Positions 4,301 through 6,207 of a stretch of DNA of 6,207 nt are shown here, one piece after another (the stretch's first letter is position 1; each line of letters opens with the position of its first letter). The translations under genes were made by a program, and so were the position numbers. The notes beneath the pieces were generated by a model. That model saw nothing but the letters and a program-made list of their open reading frames with translations. It was not told where the DNA came from and made no database searches. The stretch is from NCBI GenBank assembly GCA_025450555.1, contig JANWHF010000085.1, positions 1 to 6,207 of the forward strand, written 5' to 3'. This DNA comes from Tepidisphaeraceae bacterium. GTDB taxonomy: Bacteria; Planctomycetota; Phycisphaerae; Tepidisphaerales; Tepidisphaeraceae.

Positions 4301-5527
4301 ATGAAGACACGCCACATCGTTTGCGCGGGGCTGGTTTTAATTGGATCAATTGAAGTCGGATGCCGGCAGAATCAGCCCGCGCAGACGGCCAAGGTTCTGC
4401 CGTCCACTCGGCCGGTTGCGGTCGCGGCAGCTCCCGCGCCGGCAACTCATCCGGCCGAGGATCGCCCGACGATCAGCGATCCGCCTGTGAACACCGCTGA
4501 TGCGTTAGCGCAGACGGCCGACAAGTACGCCCGCAACATGGAGGCGGCCCTTAACCAGCAGAAGCTTAAAGCACACGCGCAGCCGCCGGCGATGGCGGAT
4601 GCCTCCGACCAGGTGCAATGGGAAAAGCCAAGCGCTCATCCGGGCCATGAAGCAGCGTCGCCGGCAACGCGGCCAGCCGATGCTCCGCAGGTTCTGCCGA
4701 ATACCGGCATGAGCCAGCCGGTCAAAAACAGCGGTGAATTGCAGGTTGCACCTTCCACCGTCCACGAATCTCAACAACCGTCCGATCGGGCGCAGACTGC
4801 ATCGGCGAACACTCCGCCGCGCGAGGTGACGCGGATCGTTCCCGACGATACCGCCGCCCGCATCGCGCAGCGCGCCAGAGATTATCCGCAGGATGTGGCG
4901 GCACAGCTCGACAGCCAGCTCATGGAGTTCGCGTACGGCAAGACGGTGCCGAACATGGATCAGCTCAACGGGCTTCCCACCGACGATCGCGAGATGATCT
5001 CCGCGCTGATGGATGGACTGACCAATTTCCGCAGCGCCCTGCGGTCCGACAACAACATGCTGCTTTCGCGAAAGGTCCGCCCGTTGATGGACATGTCCGA
5101 TCGGCTCAGCAGCCAGGCGGAATTGAGCATTCCGAAATTCGTTCTATGCAGTGAGGCTCATCGCTTCGGCGATTATTCGGAGATGTCCTCCCGATTTACC
5201 GGCACGAAGGATCACGCGACCGGCATCTACTGCGAGGTTCAGAATTTCTCATCGCAGCAGAGCTCCAGCAACATGTGGGAATCAAAGATTCGCATGAACC
5301 TGGTGCTGTACACCGATCAGGGCCTGGAAGCATGGACGCCCGATTCAAAGGGCTGGCTTTATCCCGACTTGTCGCACACGCGCCGCCACGATTTTTTCAT
5401 CGCCCGAGCGCTGACGTTGCCAGGTTCATTGCCGATCGGCCGATATATTCTGAAAGTTACGCTGACCGATTTGCAGGCCAATCGAGTCGCCGAGAATTCC
5501 TTGCCGCTGGAAATCGTCGCGCAGTAA
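4301..5527 (+). CDS. exported Ala/Pro-rich protein with C-terminal beta domain, probable lipoprotein (408 aa)
   Basis: Residues 1-20 form a signal sequence: basic start (MKTRH), a hydrophobic core (IVCAGLVLIGSI) and then EVG-C21. The cysteine suggests lipidation, though Glu at the -3 position departs from the usual Leu/Val/Ile of a lipobox. Residues 24-175 are a low-complexity Ala/Pro/Thr/Gln stalk with TRP and THP motifs (STRP, ATHPAE, ATRPAD), a style common in planctomycete envelope proteins. Residues 184-275 look helical. Residues 278-408 look like a compact beta domain with CEVQNFSS, RMNLVLYT, GWLYPDL, RRHDFF and GRYILKVTLTD. The function is unknown; an envelope-anchored structural or binding protein is the most that can be said. 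The ATG has GGAAGG four bases upstream. It is transcribed from its own promoter and converges on the transporter gene with 24 bases between stops. Confidence 0.85.
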   Translation: MKTRHIVCAGLVLIGSIEVGCRQNQPAQTAKVLPSTRPVAVAAAPAPATHPAEDRPTISDPPVNTADALAQTADKYARNMEAALNQQKLKAHAQPPAMADASDQVQWEKPSAHPGHEAASPATRPADAPQVLPNTGMSQPVKNSGELQVAPSTVHESQQPSDRAQTASANTPPREVTRIVPDDTAARIAQRARDYPQDVAAQLDSQLMEFAYGKTVPNMDQLNGLPTDDREMISALMDGLTNFRSALRSDNNMLLSRKVRPLMDMSDRLSSQAELSIPKFVLCSEAHRFGDYSEMSSRFTGTKDHATGIYCEVQNFSSQQSSSNMWESKIRMNLVLYTDQGLEAWTPDSKGWLYPDLSHTRRHDFFIARALTLPGSLPIGRYILKVTLTDLQANRVAENSLPLEIVAQ

Positions 5528-5541
5528 TTGCAGTCGGTCGC

Positions 5542-5566
5542 GCGATGGATCTCAATGAGCCATCGC
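5542..5566. terminator. hairpin between convergent exported-protein and transporter genes
   Basis: GCGATGG (5542-5548) and CCATCGC (5560-5566) form a perfect 7-bp stem around an 11-base loop. It covers the stop codon and last codons of the transporter and starts 15 bases after the stop of the exported protein. As at 416-439, no T-run follows on either strand, so a true terminator role is uncertain. Confidence 0.4.
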
Positions 5567-6207
5567 TGGCCCGCCACCCGGCTTGTTGCGCTTCATGAGG
5601 AAAGCAAAGGGAATGGTGATGGCGCAGAGAATCGCCATCACATAAAACACGTCGATATACGCCATCGCACCAGCCTGGCGCTGCACCTGGTTTTCGATGA
5701 CCTGATAGGCGGCGTGGAGTGCGGAAGCACCGGTGTTGTGAAATCGCTGCGCGATCTGGTGAGACGCCGAGGCAAACTGCGAGCTGTAGGGCGTGAGATG
5801 CGAAGACAAAACCGTCTGATGAAACTGCCGGCGTCGAACGACCCACGCCTGCGCCACCGAAATCCCGACGCTACCACCCAGGTTTCGGCATAGATTCAGC
5901 AAAGCTGAAAAGTTGTTGTTCTTTTCCGGCGGCACTTCCGTGTAAGCAGCCGTATTGATCGGTACAAAGAGAAACGCCAAACCCGAAGTTTGAAATATCC
6001 GGTCCCAGACCAGCGTCTTGTAATCCGCATTCAGATCCAACGTCGTCAGATGGTAAAGCGCCAGCGCACTGAGGGTCAGACCGAAAGCCACGAGATATCT
6101 TGCCTGCACGCGTGAAACCAGAAATCCAACCAGCGGCATCAGCAGCATGACGAAGAATCCGCCCGGCGTGAGTACCAGGCCGGCGAGCGTCGCCGTGTAT
6201 CCCAATA
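5552..6207 (-). CDS. DHA2-family drug-efflux MFS transporter, C-terminal part (5' end outside window)
   Basis: The visible 218 codons are the C-terminal part of an EmrB/QacA-type proton-driven multidrug exporter of the inner membrane (14-helix DHA2 group of the major facilitator superfamily). Counting from Leu1 (codon TTG at 6205-6203), it starts LGYTATLAGLVLTPGG, the usual sequence before a late helix. Likely membrane helices are about residues 5-30, 36-55, 65-85, 97-121 and 180-204. The stretch EVPPEKNNNFSALLNLCRNLGGSVG and the following AWVVRRRQFHQ are characteristic of DHA2 pumps. The TTG near the edge is an internal leucine codon, so the gene continues to the right of the window with at least half its length. 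The C-terminus (KRNKPGGGPAMAH) is short. Substrate cannot be told. An EmrA-type adaptor, if any, would be outside the window. Confidence 0.9.
   Translation of the reverse strand, partial: LGYTATLAGLVLTPGGFFVMLLMPLVGFLVSRVQARYLVAFGLTLSALALYHLTTLDLNADYKTLVWDRIFQTSGLAFLFVPINTAAYTEVPPEKNNNFSALLNLCRNLGGSVGISVAQAWVVRRRQFHQTVLSSHLTPYSSQFASASHQIAQRFHNTGASALHAAYQVIENQVQRQAGAMAYIDVFYVMAILCAITIPFAFLMKRNKPGGGPAMAH

Overview
The window looks like chromosomal DNA of a free-living bacterium, most likely a planctomycete (Planctomycetota, perhaps the Phycisphaerae side). This is inferred from gene content: a TPR protein fused to a SPINDLY/OGT-type GT41 glycosyltransferase, a stand-alone receiver protein, and an exported protein with an Ala/Pro-rich stalk carrying repeated Thr-Arg-Pro motifs. 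No marker gene is present, so the assignment is tentative. There are no tRNA or rRNA genes, transposases, CRISPR arrays or phage genes.

Layout, left to right. (1) 97-405 (+) encodes an unrecognised basic 102-residue protein behind a good sigma70-type promoter. It converges on (2) 413-796 (-), a single-domain response regulator. The two stop codons are 7 bases apart, and a perfect 10-bp hairpin lies inside the regulator's last codons. (3) 958-2736 (-) is a complete TPR-GT41 transferase. (4) 2737-3447 is a 711-base intergenic region, the most unusual part of the window. Its left end can be read as a regulated leftward promoter for the GT41 gene: a 16-bp palindrome at the expected transcription start, three TGATGCA repeats exactly 10 bp apart, and two A-tracts continuing the same phase. 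Its middle holds a run of inverted repeats, including a 17-bp stem with one mismatch, which may be a structured RNA or a REP-like element. Its right end carries a promoter for the next gene. (5) 3448-4149 (+) encodes an MmcB-like PD-(D/E)XK nuclease-fold protein, read here from a GTG codon with a strong ribosome-binding site. (6) 4301-5527 (+) encodes an exported protein, probably a lipoprotein, behind its own promoter. (7) 5552-6207 (-) is the C-terminal part of a DHA2 (EmrB/QacA-type) drug-efflux transporter that continues past the right edge and converges on gene 6.

The genes do not form an obvious pathway. Most have their own promoter or lie convergently, so this reads as a set of mainly single-gene units. 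The GT41 gene and the receiver gene lie on the same strand and might be co-transcribed, but a 161-base gap with a weak terminator-like hairpin separates them. The main candidates for something new are the phased-repeat and palindrome promoter and the structured block at 3104-3229.
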